In this document: positions 37,841-48,165 of the stretch, piece after piece
Layout: each line of letters begins with the position of its first letter
How positions within the stretch are numbered: the first letter of the stretch is position 1
From: Paraphotobacterium marinum
GTDB lineage: Bacteria; Pseudomonadota; Gammaproteobacteria; Enterobacterales; Vibrionaceae
Direction: 5' to 3'
Assembly: GCF_002216855.1 (NCBI RefSeq)
Contig: NZ_CP022356.1
Coordinates: 682,001-746,000 of the forward strand
DNA: 64,000 nucleotides
Position numbers and translations under genes: made by a program
The notes under the pieces: generated by a model
Database searches by the model: none
Told to the model about the DNA's origin: nothing
Seen by the model: the letters and a program-made list of their open reading frames with translations, nothing else

Positions 37841-38827
37841 ATGAGTGTATTGCTCTCAGATATTGATTCTTTTGAATTAGATCCAGTTGAAAAAGAAATG
37901 ATCCAGCACCCTCTTTTTACAGGTATTATCCTGTTTTCACGTAATTTCTATGATTTGAAACAATTAAAAGCCTTAACAACAGAAATTAGAAAAGTAGTCA
38001 AAAAACCTTTTTTGATTACAGTCGACCAAGAAGGCGGTTTAGTACAAAGATTTAAACAAGACTTTACTCCCATTCCTGCTGCATATTTATACCACCAATT
38101 AAAAAATGGAAAAGAACTTGCGAAGCAAGCGGGTTTTATCATGGCTTCTGAGTTAATGTCAGCCGGAGTGGATTTGAGCTTTGCTCCCGTTCTTGATATT
38201 GGTACTCAATCGAAAGCGATTCAAACTCGATCTTTTGGAGATTCACCTGATGAAGTTTTAAAATATGTAAAGCCTTTTATTTTAGGCATGAAAAAAGCTG
38301 GAATGTCTGTTACTGGCAAACATTTTCCGGGTCATGGTAGTGTGGTGGAAGATTCTCATTTAAGTACTCCAATTAACACCAATCAAAATATCTTTGAATA
38401 CGATATCCTCCCTTTTCAATCTCTGATTCAACAAAATTTAATAGATGCCATCATGCCCGCACATATAATTTTCGAAAAATATAACCAACTTCCTGCTTGC
38501 GGATCACCCTTTTGGTTAAAAGATATCCTTCGAAAAGCCTTAGATTTTAAAGGTGTTATTTTTTCTGATGATTTAAATATGAATGGAGCTAATATACTTG
38601 GGGATTTTGTCCAAAGAGCAGAAAAAACTTTAATGTCTGGTTGTGATTTGCTATTACTCTGTAATAATCGAAAAGAGACCATTAATTTACTAGATAATTT
38701 TAAACCATCACTTCATTCAAACTGCGAAATATTAATGGCGAATCAAAATAAACAAGATAAAAATTTATTAAATAACCTGAGTTGGAAAAAAATCACATCT
38801 GATTTTAAGTCACAAATATCAATCTAA
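37841..38827 (+). CDS. nagZ: Beta-N-acetylhexosaminidase NagZ (GH3)
   Basis: A 328-residue cytosolic glycoside hydrolase that removes GlcNAc from anhydro-muropeptides during cell-wall recycling. TVDQEGGLVQRF near residues 66-77, the substrate/catalytic segment KHFPGHGSVVEDSHL near 165-180 (Asp/His dyad) and FSDDLNMNG near 248-256, which contains the nucleophile Asp, are intact. An AmpG-like permease elsewhere in the window (53.2 kb) would supply its substrate. It ends at a bidirectional terminator. Confidence 0.94.
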   Translation: MSVLLSDIDSFELDPVEKEMIQHPLFTGIILFSRNFYDLKQLKALTTEIRKVVKKPFLITVDQEGGLVQRFKQDFTPIPAAYLYHQLKNGKELAKQAGFIMASELMSAGVDLSFAPVLDIGTQSKAIQTRSFGDSPDEVLKYVKPFILGMKKAGMSVTGKHFPGHGSVVEDSHLSTPINTNQNIFEYDILPFQSLIQQNLIDAIMPAHIIFEKYNQLPACGSPFWLKDILRKALDFKGVIFSDDLNMNGANILGDFVQRAEKTLMSGCDLLLLCNNRKETINLLDNFKPSLHSNCEILMANQNKQDKNLLNNLSWKKITSDFKSQISI

Positions 38828-38884
38828 TTAAAGGATTAGTAGAATACAAAATAACAGTTAAATCAGGTCACTTTTACTATTGAA

Positions 38885-38923
38885 ATTAAAAGAAGATAAA
38901 GTTTTATTCATTCTTCTTTTAAT
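38885..38923. terminator. Bidirectional terminator between nagZ and the acyltransferase
   Basis: A 12-base stem (ATTAAAAGAAGA at 38885-38896, TCTTCTTTTAAT at 38912-38923) between convergent genes, with a T-rich right arm. Confidence 0.65.
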
Positions 38924-38942
38924 ATCACTCAATCGATTTGGA

Positions 38943-39991
38943 TTACCCTCTAACATTAGTAAGTCTATATAAGCTAATACTTAAAATAAAATAACTAATT
39001 ATAACGACCGTACTGGTCAATAAGAGTAAAAGCCATGGATGGATACTAAAGTGCTGAATAAAAAAGTGTATCAACGTAACAATTAAAATAAAAGAGAATG
39101 CACAAGCCAAATAAGAAGATTTTGATAACATCCTTGTCATTTTATTGGATTGATAAAAATAAATTTTAAATACATATAATAAAAATAGTATCATCCCAAC
39201 AGAGCAAAAAGTTCTAAAGATTGCATTATTAAAATGACAGCCAATTAGAATCCACCCATTTTCTAAACAATAAAAAAAAGAAAACAATATGAACCCAAAA
39301 AAGCCGTACTTAAAATCAATTTTATCAAACCATTTATTTTGATAAGAAATTATTCCTAAATAAAAAACTGACGCATACGTAGGAAAATATTTAATATTGT
39401 ACATACCCAAAAAGTCATTATTGCATTTATAACTCAATAATAAAGCAATAAAATTAAATGGAATCATGAAAAAGCAAAAAAATAACATATGAGTATAAGT
39501 TGGTAAAGGTAAACAATGGTTTTTGTTAAAGCTTTTATTTTTAGAAAATTGACTCCATATCAATGTAAAAATAAGTAGCATCCAGCAAAACCATGATGAA
39601 CCTATAATATTTTTCCATTGTAAATTTACTAGATGATCAAATAACCAAACCTGATAGCCTATAGAATCATTTTGTTTTGAGATATGGTAGTGTATATAAT
39701 TGACAATAAAGATGGTAAACAGGATCACACTGCCTAAACGAATTATTTTATCTTTATTAAATAATTTTTGCCCTTTTTTTAAATAAGATGGAATTACAAA
39801 ATAACCCGATATGAGAAAAAAAAAGTCGATAAAAAAGTTTGATCTAAAGATGAAACATTATCAAAATTCTCTTTGTATTTGGGATACATCTCTTGTGTAT
39901 AAATGAATACATAATGCATCATCATTACAATAGTTAATAACCATTTAATATTATCAAGATAATGTATCCTAGTTATACTATTTTTCCCCAT
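38943..39991 (-). CDS. Acyltransferase 3-family membrane protein, frame broken at a T9 run
   Basis: Two frames form one protein of 349 residues. The first (39991 to 39794) begins with the family motif RIHYLDNIKWLLTIVMMMHY, which holds the catalytic His. The second (to 38943) holds the remaining eight or so membrane segments. Adding one T (coding sense) to the nine-base run at 39816-39824 yields the expected FFFLISGYFVIPSYLKKG segment (family FFxxSGF) and joins the two. Family members O-acylate surface sugars, lipids or antibiotics. The target here is unknown; no glycan gene adjoins it. Confidence 0.78.
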
Positions 39992-40334
39992 AAACCTATT
40001 TCGATTTGCTAAAAGAGTGTCGTTGATTAACTTTATGATGAAAAAAAATTGCTAACAATATATTTGTGATATATGTATGTTTTTTTGGTCTAGGATGAAG
40101 ACTTTGGGAATAAAATTATGATTTTGGGATAGAATATATACAACTTTATATCCAATCATAGGTTTTTATAAATGAAATTAGCTACCAGTGAGTATGCAAA
40201 TCATTTAATTAAATTAGATTAATGGTTAAACCTAAAGGTTAATAATGATTTTTATGTGTGATTTTTTAATTTAGAGTCAAATTTTTAGGAGAATATTTTT
40301 TATATCGTAACTTGTCAAAGCCAATAATCTTTGA
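39992..40334. other. Gene-free stretch upstream of the acyltransferase
   Basis: About 340 AT-rich bases between the acyltransferase start and the APC terminator. A short GATTTTGGGATAGAAT-like direct repeat occurs near 40090-40135, but I cannot tie it to a function. No supported ORF. Confidence 0.4.
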
Positions 40335-40372
40335 GAAAACTTTAGATAAAGCAAATTTAACTTTATCTAAAG
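40335..40372 (-). terminator. Intrinsic terminator of the APC permease gene
   Basis: A perfect 12-base inverted repeat (CTTTAGATAAAG at 40340-40351, CTTTATCTAAAG at 40361-40372, nine-base loop), followed on the minus strand by TTTTC. It lies 34 bases beyond the permease stop. Confidence 0.8.
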
Positions 40373-40406
40373 AACCTTTAAGGGTATTGTTTTGCTTCAC
40401 ATTTAG

Positions 40407-41975
40407 TTAAAGATTAAGCTCAGAGATATATTTTTGGGTTTCATTACCTTTCAAGCGAAACTTTAAAGCCAATAGAGAAACAAATATACAAAATAATGCA
40501 ACTATCCATAAATCAGCATTAAAACTCAAAACTGACAACCCATGGCCAAATGATGATAAATATGAAAGTCCAAGTATCCCAATAAAATAAATCCAAACCC
40601 AAATAGACTGCTTGATATGAAGAGATTCGCGTTGATTCTTTGGGCTAAAAACTCTATTCAGAAAAAGAACAACAATACCCACAGCTAAAGCAATGGCAAG
40701 TTTTTTTAAAGTATCCCAGCCTGTCCATAAAATTAATAAGGTACAAATATAAAATGCAAGCACAGACCAAAGTCGACCGAATGGTAGTTTAAATGGTCTT
40801 GCTTGATTTGGTACTTGATATCTTAAAGCTAACAAACAAATCGGACCAATCGCATATGTAATAGCCATCAGGGAGGTCAGAAAAGTCATCATCTCCTGCC
40901 AACCCGGAAATGGTGCGAAAAAAAACATACCGATAATAAAGCTTATTACGATAGCAAACCAAGGATTACCCTGTTGAGTCATTAAAGAAAAAAAGCCCGG
41001 AAGATACCTACTTTGAGACATACCATATAATAATCTTGCCGAACCACTCATGTAAATTAAAGCTGCAGCCATAGGTCCAATAACAGCACCAACATACAAA
41101 ATAGGAAGAAGCCATCTTTGATGGTTTTGCAAAATAATAGCTGTTAACGGACTTGAGCCATTAGTTAGCTTGAGGTTATGCCAACCTGAGTCGATATTAG
41201 ATATATTTACCGATGATAAAAATGAACACTGAAGAATTATATAAATTAAAATACAAAGACTAATCGAACCAATAATTGCGATAGGCAAAGCTCTTTTAGG
41301 ATTTTTTGCTTCACCCGCCATTTCACAAGCTTGTTTAAAACCGTTAAATGAAAAGATCACACCCCCAGTTGCAATAGCTGTTAATAAGCCTTGTGTCCCA
41401 TATGGTGCAAAGCTAGATGATGCTGCATGTATAATATGATGTGGTTGATAAGTGTAAGCTAATAAAACAAGCGAAATAAAAATTGGAATTAAAATTTTTA
41501 GGGCAGTTAATACATTATTAGCCTTTATTAACCATTTTAAACTATATATATTTAACACACACATAATAAACATTAACACCCCAGCCACAACATAGCCCAT
41601 TGGAGATAAACTATTCATTGGTGTGAGCATGTTAGGAAAAAAATAATTCAAATATTGCATTAGAGCTTGGACTTCAATTGGTGCTAATGAAATATATGAT
41701 AGAAGTATAATCCATGAAAAAATAAATCCGACAAGAGTTCCATGTGTAAATTGTGGTATTCGGGTGCTAGATCCGGTCAAGGGCAACATAGTTGTTAGCT
41801 CTGCATAAACAAAAGCAACAAACATGATTAATAAACCCCCTATTAACCAAGATAAAATTGCAGAAGGTCCAGCTATTTTTGCTGTATTAAAAGAAGAAAA
41901 CAGCCAACCTGAACCTAATATGGCGGTCACTGAAGTAAAAAGTAGAGATATTGAAGAAACTGAGCGCTTGTCCAT
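40407..41975 (-). CDS. APC-superfamily amino-acid permease
   Basis: A 522-residue inner-membrane transporter with about 12 to 14 hydrophobic segments. The first segment carries the glycine-rich AILGSGWLFSSF motif (family GxGIF/W) and the segment near residue 205 has ATGGVIFSFNGFKQACEMAGEAKNPKRALP, a hallmark of APC amino-acid and amine carriers. The substrate is not predictable. It is transcribed alone and ends at a clear terminator. Confidence 0.9.
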   Translation of the reverse strand: MDKRSVSSISLLFTSVTAILGSGWLFSSFNTAKIAGPSAILSWLIGGLLIMFVAFVYAELTTMLPLTGSSTRIPQFTHGTLVGFIFSWIILLSYISLAPIEVQALMQYLNYFFPNMLTPMNSLSPMGYVVAGVLMFIMCVLNIYSLKWLIKANNVLTALKILIPIFISLVLLAYTYQPHHIIHAASSSFAPYGTQGLLTAIATGGVIFSFNGFKQACEMAGEAKNPKRALPIAIIGSISLCILIYIILQCSFLSSVNISNIDSGWHNLKLTNGSSPLTAIILQNHQRWLLPILYVGAVIGPMAAALIYMSGSARLLYGMSQSRYLPGFFSLMTQQGNPWFAIVISFIIGMFFFAPFPGWQEMMTFLTSLMAITYAIGPICLLALRYQVPNQARPFKLPFGRLWSVLAFYICTLLILWTGWDTLKKLAIALAVGIVVLFLNRVFSPKNQRESLHIKQSIWVWIYFIGILGLSYLSSFGHGLSVLSFNADLWIVALFCIFVSLLALKFRLKGNETQKYISELNL

Positions 41976-42109
41976 AAATTTTTCTAATGAATTGATACAA
42001 ATAATTTATGCATGCTACTTTAATTCTAAATTTATGAAAAGAAAAAAATTCACAAGCGTGATCTATGATTTATTTTAATTTTTTTGATAGCTTAATGATT
42101 TTAACTGAA

Positions 42110-42145
42110 AAAAAAGTTCGGTCACAACTAATACTTATGACCGAA
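42110..42145 (-). terminator. Intrinsic terminator of the CDF transporter gene
   Basis: An eight-base stem (TTCGGTCA at 42117-42124, TGACCGAA at 42138-42145) with a 13-base loop; on the minus strand it is followed by C and eight Ts, a textbook layout. Confidence 0.85.
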
Positions 42146-42186
42146 AGGCTTTGGGACTTATTTAGATTAGATATTTGTTAACTTGT

Positions 42187-43101
42187 TTACAGCCATCTTT
42201 TTTCTGTCGTAAAACTAACTGATAACCATGTATTAGAACTTTGGCGTTTAAAATGCGTCCATATAAGCTGTCTTACTCTGTCTTGACGTTTCATTGTCCA
42301 CTTTTTATCATTTTTAACTAAAAAATTAACTTCCAAATCATACTGTCGACCAGTTTTAGCAAGATGGTGAGTATATCCATCAAACTTCAATTTTTTACAA
42401 AGCTGTGACAAATAACTATCCACCTCTTTTTGATAATCATCTTTAGGAGCAACCAATAAAACTTCTTTAATATTACGTTTTAAGATTTTGATTGGGAAAA
42501 CAGCTGCGCTCACTGCGATGATCATAACCAAATATGAATCCATATGGGTAGTAAGGTGACTTAATTTAAGCTTATCAAAGATTACAACTAACAAGAAGCC
42601 AAACAAAATAGTTGTACTTAATAATGAGTCAATTAACCACTCTTGAGAGTCACAATAGACCAGTTCTGATTTCTGTTTTTTTGAAATACGATATTCAATA
42701 AAAAAAATTGTAAATGAAAAAAAAGTTGAAAATAACGCAAAACAAACTGCTAACTGAAGATTGATTGGTTCTTTTTCTTTGAATAGATCTAAAAATCCAG
42801 AGGTAAAAGCAAGCACGCAGGTTAACAATATAAATATGCCATTGATGACATTCATAAGTGGCTCTAAGTGTGCGTAACCAAATTGAAAAAGACGATTGTC
42901 AGGTTTTTTTAAAAGAATAGATATATACAAGGTTAAGCCAGTCATACCCATACTTAAAAGTGAAAAAATACCATCTAAAAAAATTGCTTTAGAGTCTGAA
43001 AGGTAACCAAAAATTAGACCTAACATACCCATTATAACGGTACCAAGAAGAGAGAGTTTCAATGCAAATTGCTCTGTCCTGCTACCATGGCTGGACGCCA
43101 T
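42187..43101 (-). CDS. Cation diffusion facilitator (CDF) family metal transporter
   Basis: A protein of about 304 residues with six membrane segments and a C-terminal cytosolic metal-binding domain. The GYLSDSKAIFLDGIFSLLSMG segment near residue 30 and EWLIDSLLSTTILFG near residue 155 correspond to the metal-site helices 2 and 5, although the usual HxxxD pair is reduced to D-containing motifs, so specificity may differ from zinc exporters. The start is the ATG at 43101, which has a near-perfect GGAGGATTT ahead of it; the frame runs nine codons further upstream. Confidence 0.88.
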   Translation of the reverse strand: MASSHGSRTEQFALKLSLLGTVIMGMLGLIFGYLSDSKAIFLDGIFSLLSMGMTGLTLYISILLKKPDNRLFQFGYAHLEPLMNVINGIFILLTCVLAFTSGFLDLFKEKEPINLQLAVCFALFSTFFSFTIFFIEYRISKKQKSELVYCDSQEWLIDSLLSTTILFGFLLVVIFDKLKLSHLTTHMDSYLVMIIAVSAAVFPIKILKRNIKEVLLVAPKDDYQKEVDSYLSQLCKKLKFDGYTHHLAKTGRQYDLEVNFLVKNDKKWTMKRQDRVRQLIWTHFKRQSSNTWLSVSFTTEKRWL

Positions 43102-43222
43102 AAATCCTCCATAAAATAAAAAATACAATTTTATTCTATGGGAAACAATTTATAAAATCAAATTTAAACTCTTATTTTTGCGAAGAAAATTGAAATATTA
43201 CATAAACTTTACAAGTAGATAG

Positions 43223-43255
43223 GAAAAACCAGCAAAGTCATTTTGCTGGTTTTTA
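43223..43255 (-). terminator. Intrinsic terminator of the OmpA-like gene
   Basis: A stem AAAACCAGCAAA / TTTGCTGGTTTT with a short loop; read on the minus strand it ends in five Ts. It lies a few bases beyond the stop of the OmpA-like gene. Confidence 0.88.
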
Positions 43256-43261
43256 GTCGTT

Positions 43262-43798
43262 TTAACCATTAACTTGAGAGACTTCTGTGACAGCAACCGT
43301 TTCTCCAGCCATCACATCTACTCTTCTATTTAAAGATTGTCCTTCCATTGTTTTATTAGTAGCTATAGGCTTATTATACCCATCCGCACTAATAGCAAGT
43401 CTATTTGAATTAACTTTATATTCTGTTTGCAGATAATTTGATACAGCTTCTGCTCTTTTCATTGACAGCTTTTGGTTATAATCAGCTGAACCAGTCTTAC
43501 TAGCATAGCCAGTTAATTTAACATTTATATTTTGATTACTTTGTAATTGACTGCCTAATGCGTCTAACATTTTTTTATCTTGCTTGGTTAAAGTTGCACT
43601 ATTATTAGCAAAATTAATATCAAACTCAATAATGGCTTGATCAACTGATGTTGTAACAACTTCTGTTTTTTGTTGTTTTAATTTGGGGAAATTAATGTGT
43701 GTTTTTACATGAGAGTTAATATCGTAGTTAAAGTTTGCTGCACTTGCAAATCCAGCGAATGCGATAGCTGTAGCTATAATAGCAATTTTTGTTTTCAT
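43262..43798 (-). CDS. OmpA-family C-terminal-domain protein
   Basis: A 178-residue exported protein: signal peptide (residues 1-20, ending ASA), a short linker (about 21-48) and an OmpA-like peptidoglycan-binding domain (about 50-170). The domain shows FANNSATLTKQDKKMLDALG, VKLTGYASKTGSADYNQKLSMKRAEAVSNYL and NRRVDV, the conserved pattern that holds diaminopimelate. There is no beta barrel and no lipobox, so it is probably a soluble periplasmic wall-binding protein. The gene is monocistronic. Confidence 0.92.
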   Translation of the reverse strand: MKTKIAIIATAIAFAGFASAANFNYDINSHVKTHINFPKLKQQKTEVVTTSVDQAIIEFDINFANNSATLTKQDKKMLDALGSQLQSNQNINVKLTGYASKTGSADYNQKLSMKRAEAVSNYLQTEYKVNSNRLAISADGYNKPIATNKTMEGQSLNRRVDVMAGETVAVTEVSQVNG

Positions 43799-43944
43799 CT
43801 TAATGTCCTTATGATTATGAGATTTCCAATAAGTCTTGTTTTTGCCCTAACAAGAAATTATCAATATACTAATTGATTTATAAAAAAAAAAAAAGATCTA
43901 TATCACTATTTTTTAATTTTAAATTAAATTTAAATACTATTATA

Positions 43945-46535
43945 TCAAAAATATTTTTCTAATCGCTCTATCAATTGTGCTTTTGTAAATGGCTTTGCTA
44001 AATAATCATCCATCCCAGATCTAAAACAAGCTTGAATTTCTGAATTCATAACACTTGCTGTTAATGCAATTATGGGTACCTTATCCATAAACTTTGTTTT
44101 TTCTAATTTTCTAATAGCCTTGGTAGCCTCAAAACCATCTAAAATAGGCATCATACAGTCCATTAAAATAATTTTTATGTTGGGTATTTCACTATACATT
44201 TGAATGGCTTCTTGACCGTTTTCTGCAACTATAAAATCAAACCCCGCATTTTTTAAAATCAAAGTAGTCACTTTCTGATTAACTAAATTATCCTCAACCA
44301 CCATAATCAAAGCTTTACTCTCATTATTATCTAATTTGTTGAATGCTTTATTTCTCGTGTCAAAAGAATTTTTTTGTAAAATAAAATTTCTAAATTTTTC
44401 ACCAAGAATAGAGGAATGATATACTGAATGAAATTCTTTGATACTATTTTTTATATTAGCTTTTCTATCAAGAACAATAAGCCTTGGTATTTTTATATTC
44501 TCAGTAAATTTAACTTCGGCATCATCTATTAAAAGAGTTGTATATGATAAATAATCATTGGGTTTTACATCCTTTAACGTCTCAACCACTTCATAATTTG
44601 CGCATAGTATTTTAAGCTCATGAACAACTTGACTCAGTAGATTTTTATTAGCAAAGCATAATAGATAGATTGCTGTATTTTTTTATCTATCTTTTTTCCC
44701 ATCAAGTTTTCTTTAGGATTACTTTCTAAAGGAATGAATACTTTAAAGGTAGTTCCATGATCTTTCTTTGATTTTACTTCAATTCTTCCTTTCATCAACT
44801 CTATAATCTGTTTTGAAATAGCTAATCCTAATCCAGTTCCACCATATTCTTTAGTTATTGAGTTATCGCCTTGATTAAACGGTTTAAAAATATCTTGAAT
44901 TTTCTCATCATCAATACCAATACCAGTATCTATAACTTTAAGAATTACCATTTTATTTTTTTTAAGTAACTCAATATTTATTCCTCCTTTTGAAGTAAAT
45001 TTAATAGCATTTGATAATAAGTTAATAATGATTTGTGATAAACGATGATGATCGCTGTAAATTTTTACAGGTAAGTCTTTGTCCATAAATATATTTAATT
45101 TGAGCTGTTTCTCTTTTAATTGAGAAAGCATAATATTTATATTTTCATAAATTAAATCCGTAAAATTAAACTCTTCTTTTACTAATTCAACATTTCCAGC
45201 CTCAATTTTTGATAAATCTAAGATATCATTGATCAAAATTAATAAGTGTTTTGATGATGAGATGACGGTATCTAAGTATTCTTTTTGATTTCTCTCGAGA
45301 GATGTTTCAAGCAAAACTTCTGTCATACCAAGAATACCGTGTAGTGGTGTTCTTATTTCATGAGACATATTCGCCAAAAAGTTACTTTTTGCACGATTCG
45401 CTTTTTCGGCTTCATTTTTAGATCTAAGTATTAATTTTTCACTTTTTCCCACTTCCATTATCAGTTGATTTAATTTATTAGTGAGATGATTAAACTCATC
45501 TTTTCCAGCAAGCTCAAGTTTAACGCCATAATCATGAGTTCTTTCAACAAATGCCAAACGATTGTTTATATATTTAAGAGTTTTAATAATTCTTCTGGTT
45601 AAAGCTAAAATAATGACAACAGCTATGAAGATAGACAGTAAAAGTATAACATTTAAAAGCCAAAGAATTTTCTTCAAAGATTCAATCTCTTTAATCACTT
45701 CATCTGTTATCTGTTTTTCAACAGAAGTGACTACTTTTTTTAAAACATTAAACCTAGATTGATATTGATATATATCCAAAGCTTCGGGTGTGTGAGTGAT
45801 CTCACCTTTCAAATATTGATTTCTGAGTTTAAAACTGGCAACAAATTCAGGCTTTTTGAATGCTTCTAAAAACTCATTGATAAATTTAGCATCAGTAGAC
45901 GAACCAACAAATCTCTCAATATAATATTCTTGAATATTGATCAATTTTTTTAATTGTTCAATGTTTTCAGGTGACGTATGATCATGATTGCTTGTAAAGC
46001 ATTCAAAAATATACCAGTTTTCTTCTTGCGCCCAATACATCAACCATCTTAATTGGTTAAGGGAGTTTATATCTCTAATTATTTTTGAAGACTCAATAGA
46101 CTGAGGGACCAACTCATTTAACAAGATGGTTTGTTCAATAATTTCATTTCGCCATTGACTCCAATCATTTATATTGTTGATATTCAGGTTTTTAGAGTCT
46201 GTCATAAGAGCAATGTATTCATTAAGGTTAATTTGATAGTTATTAACACTTCCTTTTAAAAAATCATTAAAATCATTGAGTAACTTTTGATTTTTGAATA
46301 TTAAATTTTGATAATTGTTTTTGGTTATAACATTTAGTCTAATAGCATGTGTCAACTCACTAAATACATTTAATTTATTGTTAAATGTCATTGTTTCTTC
46401 AATAGTATTGAGTGCAACCATTTCCTTATTAATACTTCTGTAACTAATAAAGTAAAAGCCACCCAATAAAAATATAATAAGAACTAAGATAATTAATAAT
46501 CTTGTTTTAATTGAGAAGTTATTAAATACTTTCAT
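43945..46535 (-). CDS. Hybrid sensor histidine kinase with two receiver-like domains, frame broken at an A7 run
   Basis: One 863-residue protein split in two frames. Residues 1-633 as written hold a membrane helix (12-32), a helical periplasmic sensor of about 255 residues, a second helix (290-312), a HAMP-like segment, HisKA with His392 (NMSHEIRTPLHG) and an HATPase domain (DTGIGI, GTGLGL). Adding one A to the seven-base run (44678-44684) joins this to a degenerate receiver and an intact receiver (IILMDCMMPILDG with phospho-acceptor Asp; ALTAS; Lys in YLAKPF). It is divergent from an operon encoding a phosphate-binding-like protein and a porin, 95 bases away, so those are likely targets or partners in signalling. 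Confidence 0.85.
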
Positions 46536-46630
46536 GCAAAATCCTTTGCGTTTTGAAAATAATAATCTAACTTAATTATAGACATTAGTATTAATTTTAT
46601 TAAATCTTTCTTTTAATTCAATGGATTGCC

Positions 46631-47065
46631 ATGAAAAGAATTTTTATTATTTTATTGTGTTTCACAAATTTTTATTTGCATTCTGCAAATATAAAGTTTG
46701 GTGTATTTACACTAAATAAAAATATACCTTTTCTATCGAAAAATAAGGTGAGACTGATTTATAAAGGACAGATTAAGACGTTACCAAACATCGGAGTTAT
46801 TAAACTGGTAGATCTTCCATCTGGATCAAAGGATAAAAAAGAATTCTACGAGAATCTTTTAAAAAAAACCGAAATTCAGGTTAACAGGTACTGGACCCAA
46901 CTTGCCTTTTCGGGAAAAGGGTTTCCACCCTATTCTCTAAACTCTAATCAAATGCAATCTATTATTAATTGGCTTAAAAAAAATCCAAATGGTATTGCTT
47001 ATTCAAGATTAGATCTCATACCAAAAAGCGCAAAAATTCTCTATGTAGTTGAGGACAATTCATGA
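46631..47065 (+). CDS. PstS-like small periplasmic binding protein
   Basis: A 144-residue exported protein with a signal peptide (residues 1-19). The body corresponds to one lobe of the PBP-like/PstS fold often annotated as a phosphate ABC transporter substrate-binding protein: FLSKNKVRLIYKGQIKTLPN near residues 34-53, VDLPSGSKDKKEFYENLL near 60-77, YWTQLAFSGKGFPPYSL near 89-105 and NPNGIAYSRLD near 120-130. No ABC permease or ATPase is nearby, so it is probably a sensor accessory protein and not a transporter component. Its stop overlaps the porin start. Confidence 0.75.
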   Translation: MKRIFIILLCFTNFYLHSANIKFGVFTLNKNIPFLSKNKVRLIYKGQIKTLPNIGVIKLVDLPSGSKDKKEFYENLLKKTEIQVNRYWTQLAFSGKGFPPYSLNSNQMQSIINWLKKNPNGIAYSRLDLIPKSAKILYVVEDNS

Positions 47066-48129
47066 TGAAAAAATTCTTTTTAACTTTTATGCTCTTCTCA
47101 ACGCAAGTGATTTCAATAGAGATTGGTGATACTGATTTTTCTGTAAGTGGCTTCGGTAATACATCAGTAACCACTTCTAACAATAAAAACCCTCTAATCA
47201 TAAATAGGGATATTACAGATGAAACATGTTTTAACTGTGATACAACTTTAGGACTTCAACTAGATTATACACCTGATAATTGGTTTAGATTTTCAGCTCA
47301 AACAGTTAAACCACCCCAAAACCCCTTTTCAGAAGTAGATATTGAATGGTTATATATAGCTGCCCGTTTATCAAATAAAACCGAACTTCGTGCAGGAAGG
47401 TTAAGATTACCAGTATTTATGGCTTCACCCTATTATTATGTTGGTAATTCATATCTTTGGGCAAGGCCTCCAACGGAGGTGTATGACAGTCTTTTTGGCA
47501 TTACATCTTTTGATGGGGTTGAACTGCTATGGAATGAATCTTTATCTGATAATTTAGTATTGTCTATTCAACCCTTTTTAGGTTACAGAGATACATCTTA
47601 TGAAAATGGGCTCTTAGAAACAAAAATTAGAGCCAATAACGTTGTTGGTTTAAATTTAGGTTTATCAAGTTACTCCTATAAAATAAACTTTTCATATGTA
47701 TATACCAATGCAAATTTAAAGCAAATTTCACAAATTAATGTTTTAAATTCACCTGAGAGCAAAATTATTTTAAATTTATTTAGCCTTGGCTTTGAGTATG
47801 AATTTGAAAAGTATAAAATTCAAACAGAATTTAATATTGATAGTGAGTTTTTTAACTGGTATACCACGCTATCCTATAACATGGAAAAGCTTACACCCTA
47901 TCTGACTTATGCTGAAAGTCATCAACTCAGAAAATCGAATAGTGTAACAGTAGGTAGTCGATATGATATCTTACCAGAGTTATCAATTAATTTAGAATAT
48001 GAGTATTTTAAAAATTATGGCGGAGATTATATATTTTTTGGACAATATTCATATCCTCAGTCTTTTCTTCCAGAAAAATCAAGTGTAGATGCATCATTAT
48101 TTACTGTAATGCTCAACTTCAGTTTCTAA
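47062..48129 (+). CDS. Outer-membrane beta-barrel porin-like protein
   Basis: A 355-residue protein with a signal peptide (residues 1-18) and alternating hydrophobic/polar strands ending in a terminal Phe (LFTVMLNFSF), the outer-membrane insertion signal. SVSGFGNTSVT at the N-terminus and LRAGRLRLPVFMAS near residue 115 resemble porins found beside PstS-like proteins. GAGGA lies six bases before the first of two adjacent ATGs. It overlaps the upstream binding-protein gene by four bases and is followed 36 bases later by a peptidase gene. Confidence 0.82.
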   Translation: MMKKFFLTFMLFSTQVISIEIGDTDFSVSGFGNTSVTTSNNKNPLIINRDITDETCFNCDTTLGLQLDYTPDNWFRFSAQTVKPPQNPFSEVDIEWLYIAARLSNKTELRAGRLRLPVFMASPYYYVGNSYLWARPPTEVYDSLFGITSFDGVELLWNESLSDNLVLSIQPFLGYRDTSYENGLLETKIRANNVVGLNLGLSSYSYKINFSYVYTNANLKQISQINVLNSPESKIILNLFSLGFEYEFEKYKIQTEFNIDSEFFNWYTTLSYNMEKLTPYLTYAESHQLRKSNSVTVGSRYDILPELSINLEYEYFKNYGGDYIFFGQYSYPQSFLPEKSSVDASLFTVMLNFSF

Positions 48130-48165
48130 TCTATAATCATAGTAACTGTAGCACTCGAGATAAAA

